The notes under the pieces were generated by a model, which was given only the letters and a program-made list of their open reading frames with translations, did no database searches and was not told the origin of the DNA. A program made the translations under genes and the position numbers. A DNA stretch of 64,000 nt from Umezawaea tangerina (GTDB lineage Bacteria > Actinomycetota > Actinomycetes > Mycobacteriales > Pseudonocardiaceae). The stretch is from positions 620,001-684,000 of the forward strand of contig NZ_PVTF01000003.1 of assembly GCF_003002815.1 (NCBI RefSeq), in the 5' to 3' direction. Positions within the stretch are counted from its first letter, which is position 1, and the number at the start of each line of letters is the position of its first letter. Shown in pieces: positions 15,712 through 24,900 of this stretch.

Positions 15712-16010
15712 GCGAAGCCCGCCAGCGCCCATCCGGCGCGGAGCGCCTGGGGCCTTGTCCGCCGCGCAGCAAGGATGCTCTGTCCGCAGCGCAGCAAGGA
15801 TGCTTTGTCCAACGGCGAAGCCGAGGATGCCTTGTCGGGCGGAGCCCGATGCCCTGTCGAGCGCAGCTCGATGCTGGCGAAGCCAGATCCCCTCCCGCCC
15901 CCGATAAACAGCGCCCTCCTGCCCTGCCCTAGTTTGTCAAGACAGCTCTATCGTCTTGACAAACTAGGGCAGGGCATTGAGACAATCGCGCGCCGGGGGC
16001 CGGGCTTCGC
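15712..16010 (+). repeat. dispersed GNA-triloop hairpin-array element, copy 1
   Basis: This 299-bp non-coding element has a second, inverted copy at 58371-58620. It starts GCGAAGCCCGCCAGCG and contains a row of small hairpins with GNA triloops: GGCGC-GGA-GCGCC, GGC-GAA-GCC, GGGC-GGA-GCCC, GAGC-GCA-GCTC, TGGC-GAA-GCCA. They are separated by spacers resembling GATGCnnTGTC. It ends in a 24-bp perfect hairpin (15920-15976, loop AGCTCTATC) and the conserved tail TTGAGACAATCGCGCGCC. It fills most of the 443-bp gap between two genes. I see no open frame with coding character. Confidence 0.8.
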
Positions 16011-16022
16011 GCAGTGGTCCCC

Positions 16023-16646
16023 TCACTCCAACGGCCCCCTCAACTGCCCCGCCACGTACCTCCGCAGGCTCCCCACCAGATCCACCCGCCCCCGGTCCGA
16101 CAACCACTGCACCTGCAACCCGTCCATCAACGCCACCAGCGTCAACGCCGCGTACTCCGGATCAACCCCCTCCCGAAGCCGTCCCTCCGCCGCCAACGCC
16201 CGGAACGACTCCGCCGCGTACTCCCGCGCCATCCGGTAGTGCTGTTCGAAGTACTCGTGCGCCGGGTGGTCCGCCGCCACCGCTTCCGCCGCCAGCCGCG
16301 AGTACAGCTCCACGATCCCGGGGTGCCGCACGTTGTAGGCCGCCAACCCGATCAGCCTGAGCAGCGCTTCGAGTCCCGGCGGCCCGGTCAGGTGCTCCCG
16401 TTCGCCGTCTTCGGCGTCCCGCCGTTCCAGCACCGCCGCGAGCAGCGCTTCCTTGCTCGGGAAGTAGTACAGCAACCCGGCGTGCGTGATCCCGACCCGC
16501 CGCGCGATCTCCCGCAGCGACGACCCGTGGTACCCGGCTTCGGCGTACATCGCCACCGCCGCCCCGAGGATGTCCTCCCGCCGGATGCGCCCTTTCGAAT
16601 ACCCGCCGGTCGTCGGACTGCGTTCAGCGGCTCGCACGCCGCCCAT
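16023..16646 (-). CDS. TetR-family transcriptional regulator
   Basis: The product has 207 residues. The N-terminal helix-turn-helix is EDILGAAVAMYAEAGYHGSS followed by LREIARRVGITHAGLLYYFPSKEALL, a clear TetR signature. The C-terminal ligand domain is of the larger TetR_C type (RHPGIVELYSRLAAEAV). The start is ATG 16646 or the adjacent ATG 16649, with no obvious ribosome site. It diverges from the phosphotransferase gene with only a 64-bp gap, so it may regulate that gene. Its stop lies 13 bp from repeat copy 1. Confidence 0.88.
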   Translation of the reverse strand: MGGVRAAERSPTTGGYSKGRIRREDILGAAVAMYAEAGYHGSSLREIARRVGITHAGLLYYFPSKEALLAAVLERRDAEDGEREHLTGPPGLEALLRLIGLAAYNVRHPGIVELYSRLAAEAVAADHPAHEYFEQHYRMAREYAAESFRALAAEGRLREGVDPEYAALTLVALMDGLQVQWLSDRGRVDLVGSLRRYVAGQLRGPLE

Positions 16647-16710
16647 CATGCCGCAGCGCACGTCAAGCAGGGGTTGCTTGGTACGTTGGCCGCGGGGAAC
16701 GGGGGCGGGG

Positions 16711-17577
16711 ATGCACGAGTCGGAGTCGGTCCGCGCGATGGCCGCGGCCACGCACGTCGCCACCTCACTGGGTCTGCCGGTCGACGACGTGGTCGTCCTC
16801 CACGACTCCAACAAGCTCACCGCCCGCCTGCTGCCCTGCGACGTCGTGGCCAGGGTGGCCCCCGCGGCGCACCGGGTGGCCCAGTTCGAGATCGACGTCG
16901 TCCGGCGGCTGGCCGGAAGCCCGGTCGTCCCCGTCGAGCCGCGGGTCGAGGCGCGCGTGCACGCGCACGACGGCTTCGAGATCACCTTCTGGACCTACCG
17001 CGAACCCGTGCCACCCCACGAGGTCCCACCGGCCGACTACGCCTCGGCCCTCGAACGGCTGCACGCCGGCATGCGGGGGCTCGACATCCCCGTGTCGCAC
17101 TTCACCGACCGCGTCGAGCACGCCCGCCGCCTGGTCGCCGACCACTCCCTGACCCCGGCCCTCACCGGCGCCGACCGGACGCTCCTCGCCGACGCGCTGC
17201 GGGACCTCGGCCAGGCGATCGTCGCGCGCGGCGCCGCCGAGCAGGTCCTGCACGGCGAACCCCACCCCGGCAACCTGCTCGCCACCAGCGACGGCCCGCT
17301 CTTCGTCGACTTCGAGACCTGCTGCCGCGGCCCCGTCGAGTTCGACCTCGCCCACGCCCCCGATGAGGTCGCCCAGCACTACCCCGACCTCGACCAAGCC
17401 CTCCTCCGCACCTGCCGCCTCCTCGTCCTGACGATCATCACCACCTGGCGCTGGGACCGCGACGACCAGCTACCGAACGGCCGCGCACGCGGCCTGCAAG
17501 GCCTCGCAGACCTCCGCACCGCACTCACCGACCCGACCGTCCTACCTGCTGTCACACGGCCCCCGCAGCCCGCTTAG
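16711..17577 (+). CDS. aminoglycoside phosphotransferase (APH)-family kinase
   Basis: The product has 288 residues. The catalytic loop LHGEPHPGNLL (HxDxxxxN-like, with Glu for the usual Asp) and metal-binding FVDFETCCRGPVEFDLAH are the APH/choline-kinase hallmarks, and EPVPPHEVPPADY resembles the linker region. Proteins of this group phosphorylate small molecules and are often self-resistance or salvage enzymes. The ATG at 16711 follows a G-rich ribosome site. It diverges from a TetR gene. Antibiotic resistance is possible but not shown. Confidence 0.78.
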   Translation: MHESESVRAMAAATHVATSLGLPVDDVVVLHDSNKLTARLLPCDVVARVAPAAHRVAQFEIDVVRRLAGSPVVPVEPRVEARVHAHDGFEITFWTYREPVPPHEVPPADYASALERLHAGMRGLDIPVSHFTDRVEHARRLVADHSLTPALTGADRTLLADALRDLGQAIVARGAAEQVLHGEPHPGNLLATSDGPLFVDFETCCRGPVEFDLAHAPDEVAQHYPDLDQALLRTCRLLVLTIITTWRWDRDDQLPNGRARGLQGLADLRTALTDPTVLPAVTRPPQPA

Positions 17578-17954
17578 CGAGTCCGCCCGGACCACTCGCA
17601 AGCGCGGTCCACGGATACCAGGACTGGGCCGAACTACCACCGGACCGCGAGCACGCCGTCCACAGTGGACCTCCCCGAGCCGTCGAACGACACCCGCAGA
17701 CGCGGAACGGCGCCGACCTGCGGAAGATCATCCGCTGGCCAGTGCCGTTCCCGGTGCCATACCGCCACGCAGCCCACAGCGGCCAGATCGCCTCACAGCG
17801 AGACTGCGTTACGACGTTCGGGACACTCAGCCAACCGCAACTTGCCCGGCGCGATCTACGACGAACCCGGTTGCCGCGACGAGTGGCGGCCGCGGTAACG
17901 CCTGCACAGGCTGTCGCGACAGGGCCGTTAGCCATCGACCGACGGAGCCGCCCC
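17578..17954. other. intergenic stretch without a convincing gene
   Basis: There are 377 bases between the phosphotransferase stop and the lipoprotein start. A minus-strand frame of about 46 codons (roughly 17780 down to 17640, reading VWHRERHWPADDLPQ) has G/C-rich third positions but no recognised family. It may be a remnant or chance. No hairpin terminator is obvious. Confidence 0.4.
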
Positions 17955-18581
17955 GTGTCGCACAGATCGTTCCTTGCCGCCTGCGTCCTGGTGGGCCTGA
18001 CAGCATGTGGGGCCGGAGCCCGGCAAGCCGCATCCACCCCGTCGGCGACAACCGCCACGACCACGACAACCGCCACGACCACGACCACCACACCAACCAC
18101 GGTCGCGCCAGACATGTCTTTCGATGCGTCGGCGAACGACGTGCTCACCGCCCTGAACGTGCAGTTGCCGATCCTTCACGACGGAGCGCAACCCCTCCCG
18201 ACGAGCGTCCAGCCGGGAGGCGTGTTCGGCGGCCGCGTGTCGCCTGATGTCGAGATCTACGTTCTCCCGCAGACCAGTGCCCTCAGCAAGGTTCGAGCCG
18301 TCACCGTCCACGTGACCGGGTCCGGTGGCGCGTTCCAGACCCCGGCTCGTCTGCTCAGCGGTGTTGGAACCTCGCTCTACGGGCTTTCGGCTGATGTCGC
18401 GGACGGATTCCGTACGGACGCGTTGCCGAAGCTCTCGTCGATCACGCGGACGCGCACCACGCTGACGGTCAAGAACTTCTACGAGCTGACCGTGGTGGTC
18501 CGCGACTCTTCCTCGCTCGCGTTCGTGTTCACGCCGATCGGTGTGACATCGCAGGCCGCGTACGAGTCGCTGGGCAAATAG
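17955..18581 (+). CDS. putative lipoprotein with threonine-rich linker
   Basis: The product has 208 residues. A basic start MSHRS, a hydrophobic stretch and the lipobox LTAC predict lipid attachment at Cys17 or nearby. A Thr/Ala-rich tether encoded by near-tandem ACC/ACG/ACA triplets follows (about 18049-18096), then a soluble domain of about 150 residues that I do not recognise (FDASANDVLTALNVQL, VTVHVTGSGG, FYELTVVVRDSSSLAFVF). It is probably anchored on the outer face of the membrane. No neighbour suggests its role. Confidence 0.7.
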   Translation: MSHRSFLAACVLVGLTACGAGARQAASTPSATTATTTTTATTTTTTPTTVAPDMSFDASANDVLTALNVQLPILHDGAQPLPTSVQPGGVFGGRVSPDVEIYVLPQTSALSKVRAVTVHVTGSGGAFQTPARLLSGVGTSLYGLSADVADGFRTDALPKLSSITRTRTTLTVKNFYELTVVVRDSSSLAFVFTPIGVTSQAAYESLGK

Positions 18582-18789
18582 CGGTCGAACCGCCGCTTCG
18601 TGAGCGCTGGCCCGCGGCGCACCTTGACCATGTCGACCAGGTCGCTCTTGCTGCTGTCGGGCGCTTGCTTCACCTGGCCGTCAAGGCCGGTAGCGCGTTG
18701 CGCCTGGAGACCGGGCGGCGCTGCTGCAATCGTCCGAATAGGACGGACTTGGGCCATCTGGGGGCCGTCGGACACTGTCCGAAGACGCA

Positions 18790-18846
18790 AAACGACGCTG
18801 ACCAACGGATGTTGTTTCCGCTGGTCAGCGTCGTTTCTAGCATCCT
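18790..18846 (-). terminator. hairpin terminator for sodN
   Basis: AAACGACGCTGACCA (18790-18804) pairs perfectly with TGGTCAGCGTCGTTT (18832-18846). It lies just beyond the sodN stop on the minus strand and ends in a run of T in that direction. Confidence 0.75.
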
Positions 18847-18850
18847 GGAC

Positions 18851-19267
18851 TCAGGCTGCCTTCGTCTCCCAGAAGATCTTGTCGATCTGGGCGATCAGGT
18901 CGAGCAGTTCCTGTCCCTTGGCCGGGTCCATGGAACCCTTAGTGCCGCTGGCACCGGCTGCCTTGGTGGCGCGGTTGAACAGGTCGTGCAGCTCCGCGTA
19001 CTTCTCGAAGTGCGGCGGCTTGAAGTAGTCCGTCCACAGCACCCACAGGTGGTGCTTGACGAGCTCGCTGCGCTGCTCCTTGATCAGGACGGCGCGTTCC
19101 CGGAACTCCGGGTCCTCGTTCGCCTGGTACTTCTCCTGGATGGCCTTGACGGACTCCGCTTCGATCCTGGCCTGGGCCGGGTCGTACACACCGCACGGAA
19201 GGTCGCAGTGAGCGGTGGCCTCCAGCAGTGGGCGGCGGAGTTCGCGGATGCGCGACAGCAGTCGCAT
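18851..19267 (-). CDS. sodN: nickel superoxide dismutase
   Basis: The product has 138 residues. After a 19-residue propeptide (MRLLSRIRELRRPLLEATA) comes the nickel hook HCDLPCGVYDPAQARIEAES. Its histidine, freed by cleavage before His20, and Cys residues bind nickel. The rest is the four-helix bundle KHHLWVLWTDYFKPPHF. The enzyme converts superoxide to peroxide and oxygen in the cytoplasm. A GGAGGC ribosome site precedes the ATG. The maturation protease gene diverges 78 bp away, the standard actinomycete arrangement. Nickel-dependent control by Nur is known in Streptomyces, but no clear Nur box was seen. Confidence 0.97.
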   Translation of the reverse strand: MRLLSRIRELRRPLLEATAHCDLPCGVYDPAQARIEAESVKAIQEKYQANEDPEFRERAVLIKEQRSELVKHHLWVLWTDYFKPPHFEKYAELHDLFNRATKAAGASGTKGSMDPAKGQELLDLIAQIDKIFWETKAA

Positions 19268-19345
19268 CTTGCCTCCCTGACAGTGAATGCTCCGACGTGG
19301 AGGACCCTACTCCGGACACGATCGTGCGGCAGGTGGAGGTGATCG

Positions 19346-19663
19346 TTGGCACCGCGTGACGGGAACCCGTTGCCGCTGCTCCGGGTGCGCGGTCCGTCGA
19401 TGGTCCCGGCGGTCCGGGACGGCGACGTGGTCGTGGTGAGGTACGGGGCCGTCCCGAAGGCGGGGGACGTGGTGCTGGTCCGGTGGGCGGCGCGGCCGGG
19501 TCAGCTGTCGGTCAAGCGCGCCCGTGAGCAGCGCGGAAGTGGCTTGTGGCAAGTACTTGGCGACAACCAGTTCGGGTCGACCGACTCGCGGACGCTGGGG
19601 CCCGCGGAGGTGCTGGGGGTGGTGCGGTGGCGGCTGTGGCCCAGGCCCGGACGGCTCAGGTAG
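19346..19663 (+). CDS. sodX: nickel-type SOD maturation protease (S26 family)
   Basis: The product has 105 residues and is a minimal signal-peptidase-fold enzyme. The catalytic Ser is in VRGPSMVPAVRDGD and the general-base Lys in QLSVKRARE. It is thought to remove the SodN propeptide and expose the nickel-binding histidine. The TTG at 19346 is supported by GGAGGT six bases upstream. It is paired head-to-head with sodN. Its 3' end overlaps the 3' end of the convergent epimerase gene by 8 bp. Confidence 0.92.
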   Translation: MAPRDGNPLPLLRVRGPSMVPAVRDGDVVVVRYGAVPKAGDVVLVRWAARPGQLSVKRAREQRGSGLWQVLGDNQFGSTDSRTLGPAEVLGVVRWRLWPRPGRLR

Positions 19664-20258
19664 CGCGGAGCCGCTCGTAGTGGGCGAGGCACTCGTCGTA
19701 GTCCGGCAGGATGCCCGCGGCGAGCGCCTCGGACAGGCCGGGGGCGGTGCGGTCCTTGGCGGACAGGACCGGGGTGAGGTCGGCGGGCCAGGGGATCGCG
19801 AGCTCGGGGCACAGCGGGTCGAGGCCGCGTTCGGCGGTGGGGTTGTAGGCCTCCGAGCACAGGTAGGCCATCGTCGTGTCGTCCTCGAGCGCGATGACCG
19901 CGTGCCCGATGCCCTCGGCCAGGTACACCGCGTTCAACGCGGTCGAGTCGAGCCGCACGACGTCGTGCTGCCCGAACGTGGGCGAGCCGACGCGCAGGTC
20001 GACGATCACGTCGAGCAGGGAGCCGCGCGGGCAGTAGACGTACTTGGCCTGGCCGGGCGGCACGTCGGCGAAGTGGACGCCGCGCAGGGTGCCGCGCCGG
20101 GAGGTGCTGTGGTTGGTCTGCGCGAGGCGCAGCGGGTGGCCGACCGCCTCGACGAACGCGGCCTCCTGGAACGGGGAGGCGAACACGCCGCGGTCGTCCG
20201 GGAACGCCTTTGGGGTGAATTCCCAACTCCCGGAAATCTTCGTCTCGCTGACTCGCAT
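19656..20258 (-). CDS. rfbC: dTDP-4-dehydrorhamnose 3,5-epimerase-family protein
   Basis: The product has 200 residues. RmlC-type cupin motifs include FPDDRGVF, AQTNHSTSRRGTLRGVHFA with the catalytic His, GSLLDVIVDLRVGSPTFG and EGIGHAVIALED. The reaction epimerises C3 and C5 of dTDP-4-keto-6-deoxyglucose. No other dTDP-sugar genes are nearby, so it may serve cell-wall rhamnose or a secondary-metabolite sugar. The ATG at 20258 (MRVSETKISG) matches the family N-terminus. Confidence 0.88.
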   Translation of the reverse strand: MRVSETKISGSWEFTPKAFPDDRGVFASPFQEAAFVEAVGHPLRLAQTNHSTSRRGTLRGVHFADVPPGQAKYVYCPRGSLLDVIVDLRVGSPTFGQHDVVRLDSTALNAVYLAEGIGHAVIALEDDTTMAYLCSEAYNPTAERGLDPLCPELAIPWPADLTPVLSAKDRTAPGLSEALAAGILPDYDECLAHYERLRAT

Positions 20259-20543
20259 GCCCCCTATCGTAAAGCGCGAGGTGATCTTGACCGATTCTGC
20301 CTGCGGAAACAGACCAGGTGGTCTTGTAAACCGGACGGACGTCTTGGTAAACCCCCTCTGACCTGCGACGGAAGTGTGACGCGCGCCGCAGACACAATTG
20401 CCGAACACTGTCATGCTTGCCCGACCGCTTCACCCGGTCGACGCGCGAAACGCACTCGGCCGCACTATTCAGGCCCCGTGGATCGAGCGTGACAACGCTG
20501 GTCGCGGTGCGCCCCCAGGCCCGCACCGCAGGAGGACCACGCC

Positions 20544-21731
20544 GTGACCGCTTTGAACGACCAGCCCATGACCGATACCCAGCCGACCGACGAGGAGATC
20601 TTCGAGGCGCACGTCGGCGGCAAGCTCAGCCTCGGCGTGACGGCGTCGCTGGCGGACCCGCGCGCCCTGTCCATCGCCTACACCCCCGGCGTGGCCAAGG
20701 TCAGCAGCGCGATCGCCGAGGACCCCTCGCTGGCCGCGAAGTACACGTGGGCGCACCGCCTGGTCGCCGTGGTCAGCGACGGCACGGCCGTCCTCGGGCT
20801 CGGCGACATCGGCCCGTCGGCGTCGCTGCCGGTGATGGAGGGCAAGGCCGCGCTGTTCAAGACGTTCGGCGGCCTCGACTCCATCCCGCTGGTGCTGAAC
20901 ACGACCGACGTCGACGAGATCGTCGAGACGCTGGTCCGGCTGCGGCCGTCGTTCGGCGCGGTGAACCTGGAGGACATCTCGGCCCCGCGCTGCTTCGAGC
21001 TGGAGGCCAAGGTCATCGAGGCGCTGGACTGCCCGGTCATGCACGACGACCAGCACGGCACCGCCGTGGTGGCGCTGGCCGCGCTGCGCGGCGCGAACAC
21101 CGTGCTGGGCAAGAACATCGCGAACCAGCGGGTCGTCGTCTCCGGTGCGGGCGCCGCGGGCATCGCGTGCGCGAAGATCCTGCTGGCCGCGGGCATCGGC
21201 GAGGTCACGCTGGTCGACTCGCGCGGCATCGTGCACGCCGGTCGCGAGGGCCTGAACCCCGTCAAGGAGGGCATGGCCGGGCTCACCAACGGCAGCGGCC
21301 TGCGCGGCGGCATCGCCGAGGCGCTGCGGGGTGCCGACGTCTTCCTGGGCGTCTCGTCGTCGCAGGTCGGCGAGGACCTGATCGCGAGCATGGCGTCCGA
21401 CTCGATCGTGTTCGCCCTGTCCAACCCGCACCCCGAGGTGCACCCGGACGTCGCCAACCGGCACGCCGCGATCGTCGCCACGGGGCGCAGCGACTTCCCG
21501 AACCAGATCAACAACGTCCTCGCGTTCCCCGGCATCTTCCGCGGCGCGCTGGACGCGGGCGCGCGCCGGATCACCGAGGGCATGAAGCTCGCGGCGGCGG
21601 ACGCCATCGCCGCCGTGGCCTCGGACGACCTGGCCGCGGACCGCATCGTGCCGAGCGCCCTCGACCCGCGGGTCGGTCCTGAAGTCGCGGCCGCCGTCGC
21701 CGCCGCGGCGAAGGCCGACGGCGTAGCCTGA
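20544..21731 (+). CDS. NAD(P)-dependent malic enzyme
   Basis: The product has 395 residues, the short bacterial form without a phosphotransacetylase domain. The catalytic Tyr/Lys regions (LSIAYTPGVAKVSSAI and MEGKAALFKTFGG), metal-binding VMHDDQHGTAVVALAALRGA and the Rossmann GAGAAGIACAKILL are present. It decarboxylates malate to pyruvate at the node between the TCA cycle and pyruvate pools. The GTG at 20544 follows GGAGGACC. Two short TCTTG-GTAAACC-like direct repeats lie in the upstream gap near 20320-20350. A terminator follows at 21859. Confidence 0.93.
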   Translation: MTALNDQPMTDTQPTDEEIFEAHVGGKLSLGVTASLADPRALSIAYTPGVAKVSSAIAEDPSLAAKYTWAHRLVAVVSDGTAVLGLGDIGPSASLPVMEGKAALFKTFGGLDSIPLVLNTTDVDEIVETLVRLRPSFGAVNLEDISAPRCFELEAKVIEALDCPVMHDDQHGTAVVALAALRGANTVLGKNIANQRVVVSGAGAAGIACAKILLAAGIGEVTLVDSRGIVHAGREGLNPVKEGMAGLTNGSGLRGGIAEALRGADVFLGVSSSQVGEDLIASMASDSIVFALSNPHPEVHPDVANRHAAIVATGRSDFPNQINNVLAFPGIFRGALDAGARRITEGMKLAAADAIAAVASDDLAADRIVPSALDPRVGPEVAAAVAAAAKADGVA

Positions 21732-21858
21732 TCAGGCAGGAAACAGGACGAATCAGGCCTGGGTCTCGTCGTTCGACGCTTTCGGGGAAAACGAATCCAC
21801 TTTCGTGGTGGGTCGTTACCTCGTCAGGGGGTGGGCGATGACGCTCCGAAGCGCTACC

Positions 21859-21894
21859 GTCCCTCTCCTCGGGTGAATGTCCGAGGAGAGGGAC
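21859..21894 (+). terminator. rho-independent terminator after the malic enzyme gene
   Basis: GTCCCTCTCCTCGG and CCGAGGAGAGGGAC form a 14-bp stem with an 8-base loop, followed by GCGTTTT. Confidence 0.85.
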
Positions 21895-21982
21895 GCGTTT
21901 TGCCGCAAATCGGGTGCAGCCAGGTCCGCCGGACTGATCACCCCTGCGCCGCGACAGGCGTCGACGCGGGAAGGGTGGGGCC

Positions 21983-24900
21983 GTGCCCAAGCGGGACGGG
22001 AACGCTTCGGTGGCGCTGGAACCTGCCCTGCGACCGGCCGTCACACTGGACGGCGTGACGCTCCCCGACGCCCCCTCGCTGCTCTGCGACACCAAGGGTG
22101 TCGTGATGAAGGCGAACGCCGCCGCGGTCGAGCTCGCGCAGGCCGAGTCATCGGACGACCTGGTCGGCCGCAGCCTCAGCGAACTGCTCCTCGGTGACCA
22201 GTCCGACCTGCGCCTGCGTAGGTCCTCCGGCACCCCCTTACCCGTGCGCGTCGTGCGCAGCCCAGTACCCGGCACCGGCCTGCAGGCCGTGCTGCTGGTG
22301 GACGTGTCGGACCTGTCGGCCGTGGCGGACGAGCTGCGCGACGAGCAGCGCAGGCTGCGCACGGTGCAGCGGGTCGCGGAGATCGGCTCCTGGGAGTACG
22401 ACCCGAGCACCGGGGTCACCGTCTGGTCGGACTCGCACTACGAGCTGCTCGGCCTCGCGCCCGGCTCGGTGGTGCCCGGCGCGCAGGCCGTGCTGGACGT
22501 CGTGCACCCGGACGACTACGAGATGGTCGCCAGCTACTGGACCAACCGGGAGCTGTCGGGCGACTCCATAGACATCGAGTACCGGGTCGTCCGGCCCGAC
22601 GGGGAGCTGCGGCACATCCGCGGTGTGGCCGAGGCGAAGCTGGGCGCGGACGGCAGCGCGCAGCTGATCACCGGGTACATCCGCGACATCACCGCGCAGT
22701 GGCGGGCCGACCAGGAGCTGGCCCTCGAACGCGGCAGGCTGCTGGAGGCGCAGCGGATCGCCCGGATCGGCAGCTGGGCGTTCGAGCTGAACACCAAGTC
22801 GATGCACCGCAGCGAGGTCCTCGTCGAGATGTACGACGAGATCGAGTACGAGCCCGGCGCGAAGCTGCTCGACGGCGTCCACCCGGACGACATGTTCCTG
22901 CTGGACGAGATGCGCGACCAGCTGCTCAGCGCGGTCGACGAGACGACCGTCGAGGTCGAGGTCCGCAGCAAGCACAACGACAAGGTGTTCATCTGCCGCG
23001 CGCGCCCGGAGTTCGGGCCCGGCGGGAAGAGCATCGAACGCCTCCAGGGCACGGTGCAGGACGTCACCGAGGCCCGGCGGCTGGAGCGCCAGCTCAACGA
23101 GGACCGGCGCAGGCTCGTCGACGCCCAGCGCGCCGCCCGGCTCGGCGTGTGGGAGTGGGACCTCGGGTCCGACGACGTGGTGTGGTCGGAGATGCTGTCC
23201 GACCTGCTCGGCGTCCCCTACGACGAGCAGATCAGCTACCAGACGTTCCTGGACCTCGTGCACGTCGAGGACCGCCCGTGGGTGGACGAGCTGTGGCGGC
23301 AGCTGGTCACCGACCAGACGCCCGTGCAGTGCGAGCACCGGATGGTGCGGCGCGACGGCAAGGTCCGGGTGTTCCGCTCCTACGGCGTGCTCGTCGACGA
23401 CGGCGCGGGCCTGCGCGCTGTCGGCACCGCGCAGGACATCACCGAGCAGCGGGCCGCCGAGACGCGGATGAAGCGGTCCAGCCAGCGCTTCGCCGACCTG
23501 GTGTCGCTGACCCCGGTCGGCATCGGCCTGTTCGACGAGGGCGAGCGGCTGGTCGACGCGAACGACGCCCTGTGCGACCTGCTCGGCATGGAGCTGGAGG
23601 AGCTGCGCGGGATGACCGCGGAGCAGCTGACGCACCCGGACGACAACCAGTCGCGGCTGCGGTCGGTCGACAAGATGACGGCGCTGGGCGCGGACCGCAC
23701 GCACAAGATCCCGCAGCGCATCCTGATCCGCCCGGACGGCGAGCGGGTGTACTGCGAGCTGCACATCGCGCTTTCCGTGCAGGACGACGGCCGCCGGTTC
23801 TGGCTGATCGTGTTCCAGGACATCACCGAACGCCGCCGCACCGCCGAGGCGCTGCGCCACCAGGCCACCCACGACGAGCTGACCGGCCTGCCCAACCGCG
23901 CGCTGGTGAAGGAGATCCTCGGCGAGCTGCTGGACGGCCCCGACCGCGCCAAGGTCGGCGTGCTGTTCTGCGACATCGACAACTTCAAGCGGGTCAACGA
24001 CTCCCTTGGCCACGACGCGGGCGACGAGCTGCTGGTGGCGCTCGCCCGGAGACTCGAGGACGGCCTGCCCGAGGGCTGCACGGCGGCCAGGCTCTCCGGC
24101 GACGAGTACGTGATCATCTGCGAGGACCTGGAGGTCGCGGGCGGCGTCGACGTGCTGGCCACCAAGGTCGCCGGCCTGCTCAAGACCGCCGTCCCCGTGC
24201 ACGGGCAGCTGGTCCGGGTGTCCGCGTCGATCGGCGCGTCCATCCCGAACGGCACCCGCACGACCGGCGCGGATCTGCTGCGCTTCGCGGACGCGGCGAT
24301 GTTCGAGGCCAAGAGGCGCGGCGCGGGCCGGGTGTCGCTGGCCAGCGCCGCGCTCATCGCGTCGGCCGACCGCCAGGTCCACCTGGAGGGCCAGCTGCGC
24401 GAGGCGCTGGCCAACGACGGCCTCCAGCTGCACTACCAGCCGGTCGTCGGCGTCGACGGCACGGTGCTGACCGCCGAGGCGCTGGTCCGCTGGCCGCACC
24501 CCGACCGCGGCCTGCTGCCGCCGGACGTGTTCCTGCCGGTCGCCGAGCAGGGCGACCTCATGCGCGACCTCGACCGCTGGGTGCTGCGCACCGCCCTGCG
24601 CGAGGCGTCGGGCTGGCCGTCGCCCAACGGCAAGCCGGTCTCGATCGCGGTGAACCTGTCCGGCCTGGTGCCGGGCGACTCCGAGTTCGTCGACATCGTG
24701 GCCGACACGATCGCCGAGGCCGGGATCCCGTGGAACCGGGTCGTGCTGGAGCTGGTCGAGACGGCACTGGTCGACCTGCCCTCACGGGTGCGGCAGTCGA
24801 TGGACGAGCTGGTGCAGCGCGGTGTGCAGTTCGCCGTGGACGACTTCGGCACCGGCTACTCGTCGCTCGCGCGGCTCAAGGACCTGCCCGCGCAGATCAT

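Noticed and set aside
15712-16010. Reading the hairpin-array repeat as a CRISPR array or integron attC sites.
   Set aside because: Module spacing is irregular, the modules themselves vary, no cas or integrase gene is nearby, and there are no unique spacers.
18049-18096. The ACC/ACG triplet run as a stand-alone microsatellite.
   Set aside because: It lies in frame within the lipoprotein gene and encodes a normal Thr-rich tether.
22238-24499. A 753-codon frame antisense to the GGDEF-EAL gene.
   Set aside because: GGDEF, EAL and PAS motifs on the plus strand settle the coding strand.
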